This document shows positions 36,301-51,400 of a stretch of DNA of 64,000 bases, piece by piece. The stretch lies in assembly GCA_032191485.1 (NCBI GenBank), contig JAVDOI010000003.1, forward strand, positions 2,320,163-2,384,162, in the 5' to 3' direction. Position numbers and translations under genes: made by a program. How positions within the stretch are numbered: the stretch's first letter is position 1; the number at the start of each line of letters is the position of its first letter. The notes under the pieces were generated by a model, which was not told the origin of the DNA, did not search any database, and saw only the letters and a program-made list of their open reading frames with translations. The DNA comes from Leptoclinus maculatus (lineage: Eukaryota > Chordata > Actinopteri > Perciformes > Stichaeidae).

Positions 36301-39300
36301 TTCACTGTTAACTTGTAGTGTTGTCACATTAAACTGCAGTTTACTGTCTCTGTGTGTTTAGCTCCGTTAACCAGATCAGTGATAGTAACTATAGCAAGAG
36401 GATGAGAAGACACGCTCCAGAGTCAGTGCTCAGTTCATTAGTCATGTGCTAAGCGATAGTTATACGGACATACAAAACTCCCTTTTGTCTCGGGGGAGAC
36501 CTCCCTCACGTGTTCTCTCTCTTTGTACGACGTGCAGTATCACAGTTAGGTAGTGTAACAGATGATTTTAGTTCACAAGTCAGTAGCTCTGTGTTCCATG
36601 TTTGGACATCTTGGCTGCTTGCTTGTAACCTTTAAATATATTTGTATCTTGTTTTTATGGTGCTTTAAGTGTGATGTAACGAGAAGAAATACTTTCACCA
36701 TTGTGACCCCGGGGCCGTTCTACACCCGTGTGTACAGTTTGTGAATCTGTAATTGTGTGATTCCAGCACAGGGACGTATTCCAATGGACACTGGTATTGA
36801 TCAGTACTCTGTATCAGCTGATACCCAAAGCCCAGGTATCGGTAATCAGGACTGAAGTTTCTAGTGGACTGTGATGAATGAGGTTCTTAAACACAGTTAC
36901 TGTACAAACTGCATACTTCACAGAAGTAGTAGGAAGTTGTGTTCAGTGTTCAGTGCTAGCTGTTTGTGTGTGTGTGTGTGTGTCCAGATGAGTAGAATCT
37001 GGTGTTTTGGACAGGAAGGCTGCTGAGTGAGTTTAGTCGGGGTTGTAACTGCACAGCATGGTTCTGCCTGGTAATGGCTGTGATAAGCAGACACGTTTCT
37101 GAGCTCTGCATGGAGAACTACCTGGTGGTCAGCGGCCAGCCATTGTTCTCTGTCTAAAGGTCTTTTACCCCTCACCCGGCTCACGGCCCAAAACAGTGGC
37201 TGGTCTCACTGAGAGTAGCGTTAGTGAGTCAGGGAGGGAAAGTGGAGTTCCATTGTGTGGAATGTGCTGCAGTCAGGCTTTGTGAGGCGCTCGGTCTCTG
37301 CAGCATTATGGAATGCAAAGCCAGAAATCCCCAAAGCTTCACTCATTTGCACAGGGAGATTGGGCCCAAGATAGTTGTTGACCTCCACTGGCCCCTTCCT
37401 TTGCCCATCCAATGCAGGACAGCTGGTGAATTTAGGACAACACTGGTTCACATTTCCTCTCAATAAGTTCCCCAAAATGTACCTTGAATAAATCCAGAAT
37501 TCTGGTTATTTTAAACCTTTTTTTACTAGCCATATTGATGGTGATTACATTTCAAAGCTTACTGCACTGCAGAAATGTCTACAGCCACTTTGATAGAATA
37601 CTGTTCTTCATGGAGGGCCAAGGCAGCTTCTAACAAATGAACACAAAGCCACATGAACCACATGTTGGTCTAAAATGATGTAACATTGTGGGTTTGACTA
37701 TCCTGTGGAGAGCAGTGGTACCAGCTGTGGCCCGCGGTGTACATTGGCTAAGTGACGTAAGTGCAAGCGACAAATACTGTAAGTAAAGGTCAAAAAAAGG
37801 CCCAGTAGATGCCTAAGAAAAGTCCTGAATGCATCACCATTAATTGAGCAGCTACTTGCTCAGCATTCCCAGCTGAAGACAGGATCTTTGTGAGCAGACC
37901 AGGCTGGGACAGTGGTTAAGGAAAGGTTGTGTAGGGTTTTGATGGGCTCTTGCTGTCCACCAGCACTCCCTTGACAAGAAGCAAATCCATGTCGTTTTTA
38001 CACAGGATGTGCTTTGCAGAGAACCGTCGCAGCCATGTTTGGAGATCCTGGTTCACTGTTCCTCCAACCGAGCGAGGAGCCGGCCATGTTCTTGTTTAAG
38101 AATGACTCATGCACGCCCAAGAGTCCTTGGCAAGCCCACTTGGGCATGTGTCACAAAGCCAAACGACTCCCCTGACTAGAGGGGGAGAGAATGAGAGGAG
38201 AGGTCCACACATGGAACTGGTTGAGTTGGGCAGCAGCCAGGTTCACTCGTCGTCCTGGCTCAGACAGGAATTTGGAGAAACCTCTTCTGAAACTTTTTCC
38301 TTGCAGCTATAGTCCCCATTTGAACAGTTTGGCATCATATGACTTTAGTTTGCTTTGTTAATACACAGAACGGTTTAAACCTACCGTGGTAAATGCCATG
38401 GTTGCAGATATGCACATCAGTGGCAGTGCCAGATATTTTCTGTTGCTAGTGCTATGAGAGTGCTTGTTTTCTTAGCAAATGCACTCCAGCTGTCCTCTCA
38501 CTTCCAGTCATTGCTGAGCGGTAACATAACTTAGGCCTGTACATCACGCCAGCGGTCTGACCGTTCAGCTACAAACATGGATCCAGGACAATCATTTGCC
38601 ACACACACACAAACACGTTGAATGCTGTGTCATTGTTAGTGCTGCCTGCTGTTTTTGATGCTGAGGTTTGCCATATTAGTCTCATTCTCACCATTATGTG
38701 CAGGAGTTTGAGGACACATATGATTGCTGTGGTACAGAGGAGCTATCTGCGTGTGGTGGCTCACCTGTGCACTGGTTTCTGCAGGTTTTCCACATATTTA
38801 ACAGATTGCAAATGTGGAGTCATGTAGAGCGGTGCATAATGAAATGGACTAGATATAGTGATATCCTGTCAGTGCCACACAGATGTGTTGCTCCTCCCTA
38901 GTTGTCCAGAGCATTATTGAACAACCGTAGAGGCTTTGCTACCCTGCCAAGCATACGATCCTGGTAGTGAATCACTTCACTGTGTCAGTGCTCGGAGGTG
39001 CCTGGCTAAGGGAGCACATGGTTGTTATCAGTGTCACTGACGGACATGATCATTTACTTCCATCAATCACTTTTTGATTTGACAGCTGTCTGTTGCTCTG
39101 GTTACCGTTACCAACTGATGGGGGCTTGTGGTGAGGTTCAGAGCGTGCTCCATACCGCAGGGACGCTTTTCTCTGTGTGCTCTGTTGTGTTCCATGTGGA
39201 CTCGACTGATGTGAATCCTTTGTTGATGTATTAAGTTACACGAGGACTAACGTAGGAGGATTGTAGTAAATGTGTCGCCCCCCCGAGACCACGTCCACGT

Positions 39301-42300
39301 GAATCTGGTTAAACGTGTAAATGTGGATGTAGCTGATCATACAGCAAAGGTGTTGTTAATAAACAGTGTGGATGGTGATTTTGTCAGACGACATAATTCA
39401 ACAATGACATAATGATAAAGTCAGTCCTTACCAGATGTTGGCTGTGATTCATAGTTTGGTTGTCTGCCAAGTGAAAAGACGCCAAGTGTTTTCACGTGAT
39501 ACTGAATGTGGACATAGTCTGAGTGGAGCTGCTGCTGTGTGGGACGTGTTGCCCAGTAGGCAGGGTAATTGTCCTGTGTGGGTTACTCTGTCCCCACATC
39601 ACCTCAGTGCACTCACTGCACTTCTATCTCAGACACAGCGGGTCACAAACATGGTCTACTCTAAAGAGGTCATTCTAATTATCTTTGAGAAATGTAAACC
39701 TTGAGTTTAGTTTATGCCAAAGAGCTGCAGTGCAAACAACAGAATGTGATGATAAAATGAGGCGGTCAGTCTCTCGTACAGTACACAGCTCCCACTAAGT
39801 GTGTGTAAGTGACAAATGACTTTGTTTTCAGAAAGAAATCAAATGATCTTTAGTTTGGCCCTCACTGTATTAATGCTATAACTGTCACATTCCCACGGCT
39901 CCGTCATTACTGAGCCAGCTTTGTGTTTTGGCAACACCCAGAATAGTGTGTGAGCCTCTGCTGCCTCTGGCACAGGGCCATCAATACACATCCATGGCAC
40001 TTTTGATAAGTCCCGGAACAAATATCATAAAAACATGCTCATTTTTTATGGACACTCAATGAACGAGACAAATGCTTTGTTTACTAAATGTGCTCCATAC
40101 ATACCAGCCTGATGGATCCTCTTGTTCCTCTGACAAAGTAGAGTCCTTACTTCCTGTTTATTTGTAACAATTGGGGATTTTGCATTTGTATTAGTGTTAC
40201 TGTTATGAATTAGCATCATAAGAGAAGAGCCTTGTTGCTGAGCTTGTTGTAGATGTGGTTGTCTCTGGGCTCTGGTGGATGGGCAGCCTCAGGTTTTGGC
40301 ACACGCACAAGGTTTTTATTAACAGATCCACAGACAATACAATCACTCAGACAAACACACAAAAGCCACTTTTCAGTCTCACTCACTGCTAGCCTGAGAG
40401 CTCTTGTGGGATAGATCGGTGCTGATACTTCCATCTGCAGCTGATGCTGTAAACACAGCCTGCTGCCACAGATAACACTCAACCAGTGAGACACACGTAC
40501 ACACGGCCAAAATAAAAACCACCAACCAGGACAGGATAGAGGACAGCACTGTGTGAGCCACTTCAAGGTAAAGCTTTGAATGAATGCTGTGACCCTTCCA
40601 TTGACTACACTGACCCCAGCAGAGATCACAAGCAGTGCCTTCATGTATGCACTTGTGATGGCTGCTGCTTGAACCAGCACGTAGCGCTGCTCCCCTCCTC
40701 CTCCTCCTCCTCCTCCTCACCTTATCTCTCTTAGCTGGAGGCACATAGGCAGGACAGCCCTGCCTCAGCATGTCGGGGGAGCGCTCTGCACCCTGGGCCC
40801 GTTGCTTGGGAGGTGAGAGAGGTGCTGTACCTGTTCACCCAGCAGTGAAAACCCTCAACCCTCTCTCCACTCAACACGTGTTTGACATTTCCTCAGTGCA
40901 TTAAACCTGTTGATGTGTTGATGTCTTATCTTGACATTAAAAAAACGTCAGTGAGGTTTCTCACACACATACTGAAGGTGATGCCAGAAACAACAGTATC
41001 ATCATAGCTGAAGGACGTTCCACGCACATTCTTGCACTCGCTCACAGTCTATATGGAAGGAAGTCAGCATGTGAAGAAGTGGGACTCCCTCTGATTGCAT
41101 CCATATGTGAAGGCTGTTACAGAGCCGATGACCTAACATTTCACCCACAATGAAGTCAGTTGATAGCAAATCATTTGGCTCTCATTTTCACAGAAACATG
41201 AGGAACCAAAAGCTCAGGAATGTATAGCTTTGTGGTGCTTACTTTGCCCAATGTGCACAAAGGGAAATAGATTAGATTAATGCTAAACTAATGGATAAAT
41301 ACAGCACGTAAACCTGGTAGGGCTCTACCGAAAGTCATTTTTTTACACACAAAGCTTCTATTGAGGTTTTCCAATGAATTGTATCTTTAATCAGTCAATT
41401 TTGACTTTTGGACTCTTTTGGACTCGGAAGCAATCCCACTTTGCCACCGCTGGAGTTCTAATTCTTCACATGTAAGACTAATATCAGTGTCGTCTGGTCT
41501 TTATCTGCAACTGTGCTGAAATACCAGCTTTGAACGCAATGAACAGACATGCATTTTCAAATGTTGATTCAGAATTGGAACGTCAACGTTATGAATGAAG
41601 TTTGGAAGTATTTGCCACAGCTCTAAAGCTTGGGATGGATTTCATAGCAGGACATATTCTCATCACCCTGGCGTCTTGGCCGTTCTGCATAATCATTGGA
41701 GAACATTATGTCTGTGTGACCCAGTCTCAGAGTATTTGCTTTGTAAGGTCGTTGGCTAGAATGCTGGGAGACAGTTGAGCTCTTACTCGGGGAGTTGGGC
41801 TTCAGAAAGGCGGATGTAGTCCTCCCTTTCCTCACTGCTGTGATACATCTGCTGTCTGGTTCTTCTCTTTGGCTGGAAGTGTTTTCAATAGACCCATGCT
41901 GGGTCTAATAATGCAACAGTCTACTGTGGTAGCTGTAGCTGTGGTTTGAAGCAGCCCGTACATTGGTAGGGTGTGGATGCTGTTCGGAATGATGTAAACT
42001 GTTTCTAAATGCTGCTCATATGAATGCCTGCTTCCACTTACACAACTCATCTTGTGAAAACACATTTAGCAAATGGCTTAGCTGAAGATCAGATGGCTTA
42101 CAGCCTAAGTTCCACAAACATAACATCAGTGTTCCACTTTCATCATGCTGAGGCTGGTAATGCCACATGGCTGAAGGAATGACTTCACCTTCACAGGGCT
42201 GTTTGCAGTATTAGGGTCTCTAGCTCACTGTCATGGCACGCTGAGTCATTCTTTGTAAGAGCAAGAGTGATTAGTGCCATTATGTCGCAATGGGCGACTG

Positions 42301-42988
42301 TGGATAGCAGGGCCGTCTTTCAATCAGAGGGTCGGCGGTTCAATCCCCGGCTCCGGCTCTGCTAGTCGCATGTCGATGTGTCCTTGAGCAAGACACTTAA
42401 CCCCAAAATTACTCCCGTAGTTGTGCCTACGGTGTAGAATTGTGATAGGCTTTGGATAAAAGCGTCTGCTAAAGGAGAAAGATACTGAGACCTGCTGACT
42501 GCTGCCACTAGCCCTGTGATGCTTTTCTTTCTATAAATCTGCCCTCATGATTAAAGCTGGACATGAAATGAGTAATGTTTCCAACTATCCTTCAGGATTA
42601 TTTGGTGAAGGCTCTGCTGTGGACTCCAGTTCATGCTGATGTGTATTGCCTTCCAAGTCTGCAACATACTTGATACTTTCATTGATATAAATATGATTTC
42701 TTCTGCTCTACAGAGACCTGAGGTTCAATAAAATCAAGGATTTACAACCAGCTTCCTTCAGACGATTGAAGAACCTCAACACGCTGTAAGTCTTTGTGCC
42801 TGCTCTGGTTACATGATTGTGAACTCTTGTAGGCATATATTACCTTCTAAATGATGTTTAATAGTAATAACATCCTGTTGCTATGAACATGCAGTGAAAT
42901 CAAGAAGGCTAATACTGAAAATGAACCAAGCCAATGTCCTTAAAACAGCACTCGGAGCAATTGTCACTTCCCAAGGAAGTCCTGTTTG

Positions 42989-43019
<31 letters not shown>

Positions 43020-45375
43020 AGTACATTCTTGCTCTGTTCTGCTTTGGTTTCACACATGTAGGTCAGCTCGTAATCTATGAGGAATTTATTTTTCCACTTC
43101 CACTTCCAGAGGACTCTTTATCATATGTCCATCCTGCTAGATGGCGCGTTGCTGAGCTATTAAAGCAGAAATGTTCCAGGTTTTTGTGTTTTTCATGGGC
43201 CACATATTAGTTTAGGCAACCTTAACTTATGTAGCCACATCAGCATTTAGACTGTTCAGATGACTGCTGGAATAACTCAAACACACCTCACCTCATTCAA
43301 ATATTTGCAAACATGATTGAGACGCTTCCTCATCCATGTGTGCTGTGCTAAAGTAGAAATGTGCACTAAATGCAGCAGTGAAAGCACTTTCATAGCATGA
43401 CGCTCAAGGTGAAGATGTGTAGCTCCAGTTCTGTATCCATAGTTAATGAACATGAGAACATGTGCAGGTGCATGGACCGAGTGCTTTATTTGGTTTCAAG
43501 GGAAGAGAAAAGCTTTATATCCTGAACAGCTCTTCATGGTTTCTGGCTGCACACTGAACAATAACACTAAAGTCTATCAGTCTTTGAACTACAGCCAAAG
43601 TCCAACATTACTGTCATACAGACAGAAATATGTCTGCAATGTCCGTTGGAGGGGAGAGCCCTTTGTCTTCTCTCAAGTTAGTGTACATTTGAAGAAACTT
43701 TCTTTTTTGTTGTTCTGCAGCTTTCAAACTGCAGAACAAAGCTGATGACCATAAGAACCTCCTCCATACGTTTGACTGTGCCAACAACTGTGAATGACGT
43801 TCTACTGCGTCTTGTGTTGAAACGGACACAGCAGACCAGGACAAACCTACTGTCCATCATGTAACTACACAAGAACCCTGTTTTCTGTCCTTCACAGCCT
43901 CCTCAACAACAATCATATACGAAGGGTCCCCAGGGGGGCGTTTGAAGACCTGGAAAACCTCAAATATCTGTAAGTTGCCCTCATGTCAATTTTGTTTTGC
44001 ATTTGCCGTTGAAGCAGTTAAGTCAACAGAAGATGAAGCGTGATGCAACACGTCTTTAGAAACACATGCTCGTTGAGTGGAAGTGTGGAAGACAGCTGAG
44101 TGCTAGACTGCTCAGTCAGTGAAAATGTGTCAGAAACAGCATCAATGAGAAGTCTCCCTTTGTCTGGTCCTCTGTACTTATGTGTCTGAAAGAGTGGAGC
44201 TGGAGGCAGAGTGGAGAACAGATTGTTGAGGCGTGTGGAGCCTCAAGGACTCTGAGGGATCGCTAGTGTGCTCCCTTTGTTAGTCACTTACATTATCATC
44301 CCACTGGCCTACGTTGTGCTGAGAGCACAGTCTGGGCTCAGGTATGAGGACCTACATACAGGACTCTTTGAAATAGGGACGGGTATATTTGATTAGCTTG
44401 ATATACTGTAGTTTGGTGAGCTGTATTTTACACTTTAAGACTGAAGACGACGTTATGTGATGTGCTCTCTGATTAGGCAAAGCTCGGAGTCTGCTTGTTG
44501 GCTGGTAAAGTAAAAATATGAATATAGATATATTAGCAGGAACTACTGATAAAGGCCTGTAAAGAAGTAGCGAGACATGCTGTTACATCACTGCCCAGCT
44601 TACATCTTGGACAAGCACTGCCCACTTGAGACAAGATCATAAACATCAGCTCAAAGAGAGAGAGAAGGAAGAGGGGGTGAGTAGTAGAAGGCTCACTGAC
44701 ACACATCCTCACATAGCCTCTCTCTTTGTGCTGTAATAAAGTCCTGTGGCTCTTTAGTAGCTCTTTTAATTACAGAGCCCCTCTCACTGAAAAGCAGAGT
44801 TGATCTAAAGCCTTTGTGGCGAGGGTAAGTTTTCCCCCAGCCTTCTCCCTTCCACCCATTCAGTGGTCTATAGCTGGGGGCTAGATTGTATCTCCCTCCT
44901 CACCTCCTCACCTCCTCACCTCCTCACTTCCTGTGGAGCCTAGTGAGGTCCACTCCCTGTCATCTTTCACGTCGCTCTCCCTCGACCACCTCCACAACCA
45001 AGTCAAGCAGAGGTCAACGGTCCTGTTTGTTTGATCACTCAGTTGCATTACATCCATCTGCCATTGTCCATCAGTGTGTTATTGTAGCAACACAGAAGCT
45101 TCCTTCGGTACATACTGTATCTTACTTTGGTTTGTACGTATAGATTCTGTTTTTGTGAATGTTAATGTAGATCATTTAATGAAGTGATCAGCAGCAGTCA
45201 CGGAAAGAATCCACGAGTCTTAAACTAAAAACCATGAGGAAGAAGGTGAGTGATCGTTCTAGTTCAAGTCAGGATGTTGGAATGTCTACGTCTACGTCTT
45301 GATGAGGAGTACCACTAAAGGATATCTGCTCATTAAAGTGAGGCCCCTTGAGATTTTAATCCAGTTTCCCTCCCT

Positions 45376-45444
<69 letters not shown>

Positions 45445-48400
45445 GGATGCAGTCCACTGTTTCACATTCAATCACAGGCTCCTGCAGCCTCCATTTGTTT
45501 TGACTATTTATCTTGTTACGTATGATAAAGTTGTTTATTTTTGTCTAAACCTTTCATAGTAAGACACCTGATAGTGTTCACACAGAGAGGTTATTGCACT
45601 GAGAAGGGCCTCGTGTTTATTTTTCACTTGTGAGGAGATCTGTATCTGTCGTCAGGTCCCACCCTGAGTGGAGTGGTGGAGAGTGAAATAGAGAACAGCT
45701 TTAAGCCATTGCTTTCCGAGTATCACATTTCTTTAACACGGATGACGGAGGGAAAACATGCACACGTATAGTGCACACGTATAGTGCACACGTATAGAGC
45801 ACACGTATAGTGCACACGTATAGTGCACACGTATAGTGCACACGTATAGTGCACATGTATAGTGCACATGTATAGTGCACACGTATAGTGGTGCACACGT
45901 ATAGTGCACACGTATAGTGCACACGTATAGTGCACACGTATAGTGGTGCACACGTATAGTGCACACGTATAGTGCACACGTATAGTGCACACGTATAGTG
46001 CACACGTATAGTGCACACGTATAGTGCACACGTATAGTGCACATGTATAGTGCACACGTATAGTGGTGCACACGTATAGTGCACACGTATAGTGCACACG
46101 TATAGTGCACACGTATAGTGCACACGTATAGTGCACACGTATAGTGGTGCACACGTATAGTGCACACGTATAGTGCACACGTATAGTGCACATGTATAGG
46201 GGATACAATGCAGGCTGCATGTTACTGCAAGTCCCTGACAAAAGAGGAGACGTGGAGAAAAGATTAGACACACGAGGAATCTGTGATGTCATACTTATTG
46301 ATTGTCCATTGATGACTGATTTTTATTTGATGCACATGTATATTTTTCCTGAGATGTGCAAATATCTAATCTTTGATTTTATAATGTGAATGTTTGTCTA
46401 TTAGGAGTCATTGACTGCATGTAATACATTCCATGAGTGATTTATAGAGTCATTTCATGTTCTAGTGTAGAATAGCTTTGTTTACCTATATTGACTTGAT
46501 TAGTGTAATAATAATTGTAGCACCAAATACAGTGATCTATAAAACATTCCTTGTTTAATTAAGTCAAGCACATCTGAGTGAAGGTACTGTACTTGTAATG
46601 TAAAAGTGTTCCACCCATAGCTACATGGACCGATGTCAATGGAGCAGGGTAGTGCAGTATATTCTTAAATGAATAGATGTACGTCTGCAGTACAGACAGT
46701 AGCATACAGTAGTAGCATACAGTTCATTTAAAAACGGCATCTAAACAATGGTTATTTGATCAGATCCTCTTTCTCTCATAATAACTAGGCAGAAGTCAGA
46801 TGATCCTGTGTGAGTGTGTGACTGTTACTAATGTTACTGATTATCTCTCCTTTCAGCTATTTGTACAAGAATGAAATCCAATCAATTGACAGACACGCAT
46901 TTAAGGGGCTTGTCTCTCTTGAGCAACTGTAAGTGACCGACTTCGTCGTCCACCTTTTCCTTCTGCTCGACCAGCTGCTCCTCCTCCCACCTGCTGTCTC
47001 TTCTCCGTCTGTAAGACACCTCTACCCCCCCCCCCCCTGAGAGATCCATGACGCCTGGTAATGTCTACATGGTCTAATGTGATTTATAAACCCCTTTACA
47101 GTTTCTAAACAACGATGACGTACTAAAGTGTCCCTACACAGTTTGGCAACGGAAGTAAAGTACAGCGGAGTCCAAAAGCTTGTCAAGCTATGCAAGGGTG
47201 TTGACCACCAAAGATGGTGAATGTAACCTAAATACATTTACTTTACAGACCTGTGTGATATCAGTGAGTAGTAGGATACATTAACAAGTGACCTGATATT
47301 TAGTGGCCAGATTTATACATGGATTTGGTGGAGAAACCTGTAACGTTACACCAGAGAGAGATTACCAGCACACAAGTCACTAGATGCTCCCAGCTACGTA
47401 ACCTGTGCTCATGTACAGACATAGATGAAACAGACACTAAAAACAGTGCAGTGGTGGTCAACACAGCCAGTGTTTCAGTTTAACCAGTGACCGTGTTAAC
47501 TGGAGACTCTCAGCCGAATGCACCAACAGCACCAGAACATGTAGGTGTAGGTACCATGTAGGTACCATCCCTTCACCTAAGCTATTACAAGCAATCGGCT
47601 GAAAGTCACCAGTTAACGCTGAAGTCGTGATTTTGTAGAATTTCTATAGAACTTGAGTCCGCTGTTGGAATATCAAGTCTGACCACCAAACCTGTGCAAC
47701 GAGCAGACATTTTGATTCATCCTGGATGAATGGAGCAAAACTCCACTTCCGTTTCCAACATGCGCACGCATAGTTCTGATGACGTCTGCTATAAAAGGGT
47801 CTATAAATGAAGTCATGTGTAGACCGGTTCAACTGAAATGCATTGCAAGGCAACAGCTCGGGTCAATGTTTACTTCCTGTCACTCACGGACACTGCAACA
47901 GGAAATACACTTTGACACATTGGGAACTGTGAAGTGGTCTGTAGACTGTTTTAACGGAATAACATTCCAAATGTGCCCCAGTTAGTTTCAGTTGACAGGA
48001 AGTAGCCATAGAGCCAATCTGTTGGTCCTCAGCGACAGAGATGTCACAGATGTTGACATCATGTGTTTTGGTCTGTTATGAATGCTGCATGACATGTGTC
48101 GGCCTTACACAGGTGTCATGGGAACTCTGTTAGTTACTTGTCACTGCTGTGACCCCCCCCCCCCCCCCCGTGCGCCCCTCTACCACTTTTCCACCGCCAC
48201 CATGCATGCCGTGTATGCCGCGCTGACCCTCTTTGACCTCTTTGCATGAGTCGCATGTGTTGTGGTCAGGAACACAGATATTCCCCCCCCCCCCCCCAAT
48301 GCAAAGCTCAAAGCATGTTATCCAGCCGTGTGCTGCTGGTAGCGCTCGCAGTGCGGTGCTGGAGTCAGAGCTTCTGCTTGAGAGCAAAGCTTGTCTCGCG

Positions 48401-51400
48401 TCTCACGTCTCTCCTGCTGCTGCAGAAACTCCTCTTCTGCTCCATGTCGCTGTAACCTGCTCTAAGTGTTCATTAGTCAGAAAGCTATCCTGTATGTTAA
48501 GTCTGTGTGATCACACCAAGCTGCTTCCTGTGAGTCTTGACACTCCGAAACGTCTGTGCTGCTTTTAAAAAAACAAAAAACAATACAAAAGTTGTGTTGT
48601 TCTATACGTGCTAGCTACTGTTGATTGATGTTAATAATACCTATTGTGTTTTCAGAGTTGTAATAGAACTTGTGTGACCACTGTGTGCAGAAATGATGCC
48701 TGTAGTCTGTCGATAAGCCAGTTTGTCATTATCACAACCAATATGGCTGACATTTCCTTTAGCAAGGAGGAGACCCTGACTTACTGCACTCAGCAGAGAA
48801 CAAATGGCCGATCCACCACGTCAAACCAATCCCAACATCAGGCTCCCTGCCTGGCAGCTGTTATGAGTTTTGCTACAGCAATGAAGGATTTTACATGTGG
48901 GTGACAAGTTCTGAGCCAGATTGCATATACTTTAATAGCTCTTCTTCATCCCCACTGGGCAACAGAAGCCTGAAGTCACATGCTTCTGTTTGAGGCGATA
49001 TGCGCTTACATTCATATATGAGCCACCACCACTCATCTGTTGATGTTCTCAGCATGCCAGTGGGGCTCTTAGTCAGCATCGGAGGATCACACGGGGACAG
49101 AGCAACGCGAATGCAAAGTAGGACATCTTCTAGTTAGGGCTGCACGATTATGGCCAAAATGATAATCACGATTATACATCCATCATCTTTACGATCCCAG
49201 CCGACAGTGGGCGGAGGCAGGGTTCACCCTGGACAGGTCTCCACACTACCACAGGGCGGACACATAGAGACAGACATCATGACATCATGTGTGCCATTTA
49301 GAGTCAACACTTGAGCTTGAGTCTTTGGACTGTGGGAGGAGGCCTGAGAACCAGAGAAAAACCCACGCTGACATGGGGGAGAACATGCAAACTCCACACA
49401 GAAGGGCCGTCCAGCCCGGGAACCGAACCCAGGCCCTCTCGCTGTGAGGCAACAGTGCAGCCCTACTCACGATTGTTTCGATCAATATTAAGATAACTAT
49501 TATCCATTCATTTTCAGGGACAAAATGTTTTTTCGCATTTTTACATTTTAATTAACAGAGCACTGCTTTCACTTCCATGTTGTCTGACATTCCTGCAAAC
49601 GTACAAATTCTTTGCATCAAAATAAGACTTCCATGTGTTCAGTGCAGTGCAGTTTTGCCCGTCTGCTCCCTTAAACAGGTAGTATACAGTATATTACTCT
49701 TCTACTCTTTCAGGAAAGTTTATTACGGGCTGCATGCGGCAGCATGACAGCTCCCCAAAAGTCAAGCCAAAAACATCTGGCTGGCCTCCTGGCAGCTGGT
49801 TGCTTAGAAAGCGCTTGATTTCATATGCTGCAAAGTTTTCTGTAAGCGGAGCACACATTCTAAAATCAATATCACGGTCCATCATGTTCACTTAGTTGTG
49901 TGAAGCCAAAATGGTGGTCGTGATTCATATTCTATCAATTGTGCAGCCCAACTTCTAGTCCTCTTATCACAGATAAAAGCACAGCTAATTGATTTGATGT
50001 CATGTCTATCTAAAGTTGTAACAGCTATGCTGGATCACAAATGGCATTGAAAGTGTAGTGAAAAAACTGTCGTGGGATGTTGATTGATCTGAGAGGGAAA
50101 TGAAGGACTCCAAACTCATCTTACTGCTGTCTTCATCAAACCGCTCTGTCTGTCGCTTGTCTGTACTGCGTTCTGACTCCTCCATAACACCCACAGACAT
50201 CATGTTGGGTGTCCAGTACAGCTTGTAACAATACAGCAAAGAATTCACCTATACGAATCTGTCCAGTCAGAGTCTAATGACTCTGGTCTCTCTGGACATC
50301 TTTCTCTTTTGGAGATCGTCCTATGACTTGACTTTCACAACTGTAACTACGACAGTCCTGCTCTGCTCTCTCTCTCCTCGTCTCTCCCCCGTGTGTCACG
50401 GTGTGTGAACATCTCACTCGAGTCAGGAAACTTGTCAGAATGCCCATATTTGATTGGCTGAGCTGCATCACGTGATGTGATTCACAACGCATTGGTCGGT
50501 GTTTTTCCTGCACCGCTGAACAAGTGCCGTAAATGCTGGATACAAAATGCCCTTCAGAACAAAATCACAACTTTTTTTCTTTTTTTTTTGGTCAGGCAAA
50601 GGCCTGCGACCCACTGAAAACGGGTCCGCGACCCACCAGTTGAGAATCACTGATCTAGAGGAATATTGCATTTGAGTCTGTTTTGTTGCTTTCCCTGTCT
50701 AAAGAAGCAGACACCCAGCTGAACCTGAACTTGCAGTTACCATTCAGTTGGATCTCATTTCCCTAACCTTTTATTTGTTAGCCTATGGTTTGATTTATGT
50801 TTTCTCAGCTCAAAGGCTTGTGGGGGCATAAATTATGTTTGCATTCCATGAGATAATCGCCGTGCTTGCTTTTCACCTGTGGGCAATCTCATTTCAAACT
50901 TAAAACTTCAGCCAAAGACTTTCAGACCCTGTACATCAGCTGTGCAAGATGAATGCCTGATGTACGAATTCCTCCCGTCTGGTTGCATTCACCCAGAGCT
51001 AGATCTCTTCTGAGGCGGTTATTTTCAATAATATGAAGTGTCGGGGGTGGACAGGTGAACAGGGATGACTGGAGGACACGTCAGTGTTCTCATTTACCCC
51101 CACCTCTTTGGGCCTACTAGGACCATGCACTTCTATTTAGTCAGACAGGGAGCCCTAATCCACTTTTACTGTGCTTTGTCTACACTTTGTTCTTCTCCAG
51201 GTACCTGCACTTCAACAACATTGAGTCTTTGGAACCAGAATCATTCACTCACCTACCAAAGCTGGAACGACTGTAAGTTCATCCTGTCTGACCATTCGCT
51301 TAAGATTCCTACAAAATGTACTGTACGCAGTTCACACGCAATCCTAGAAAAAAAAAAACCTTCTCAGGAGGAAGAAGCAGATTCCGACTTAAATGCTGAC

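Larger units (their letters stand above)
33338..42713 (+). other. pxdn intron 1 (9.4 kb)
   Basis: The longest intron in the window. Apart from a short GT run (36966-36983), a possible dispersed repeat at 36115-36330, a CTC run (40695-40718) and a SINE (42293-42474), I see no genes. Reading frames of 60-150 codons here lack family signatures or splice support. Confidence 0.65.
43970..46856 (+). other. pxdn intron 3, repeat-bearing
   Basis: Holds CTCCTCAC units (44893-44930), a CA run (45379-45443) and the 13-base minisatellite (45759-46199). No exon is seen besides. Confidence 0.7.
46929..51200 (+). other. pxdn intron 4
   Basis: Contains poly-C runs (48153-48169, 48283-48297), the hAT element (49135-49951) and a repeat copy at 50279-50662. 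No exons are recognised. Confidence 0.65.

Noticed and set aside
40216..40771. Two overlapping minus-strand frames of 130-154 codons in pxdn intron 1
   Set aside because: An Arg run from a CTC repeat and no domain; no splice or conservation support.
42293..42474. tRNA gene
   Set aside because: Box B-like text is present but no cloverleaf is apparent, and the SINE tail identifies it as a retroelement.
45759..46199. CRISPR-like array
   Set aside because: Units are contiguous with no spacers, in a vertebrate intron.
45701..46292. Three minus-strand frames of 150-190 codons
   Set aside because: Entirely translations of the 13-base minisatellite.
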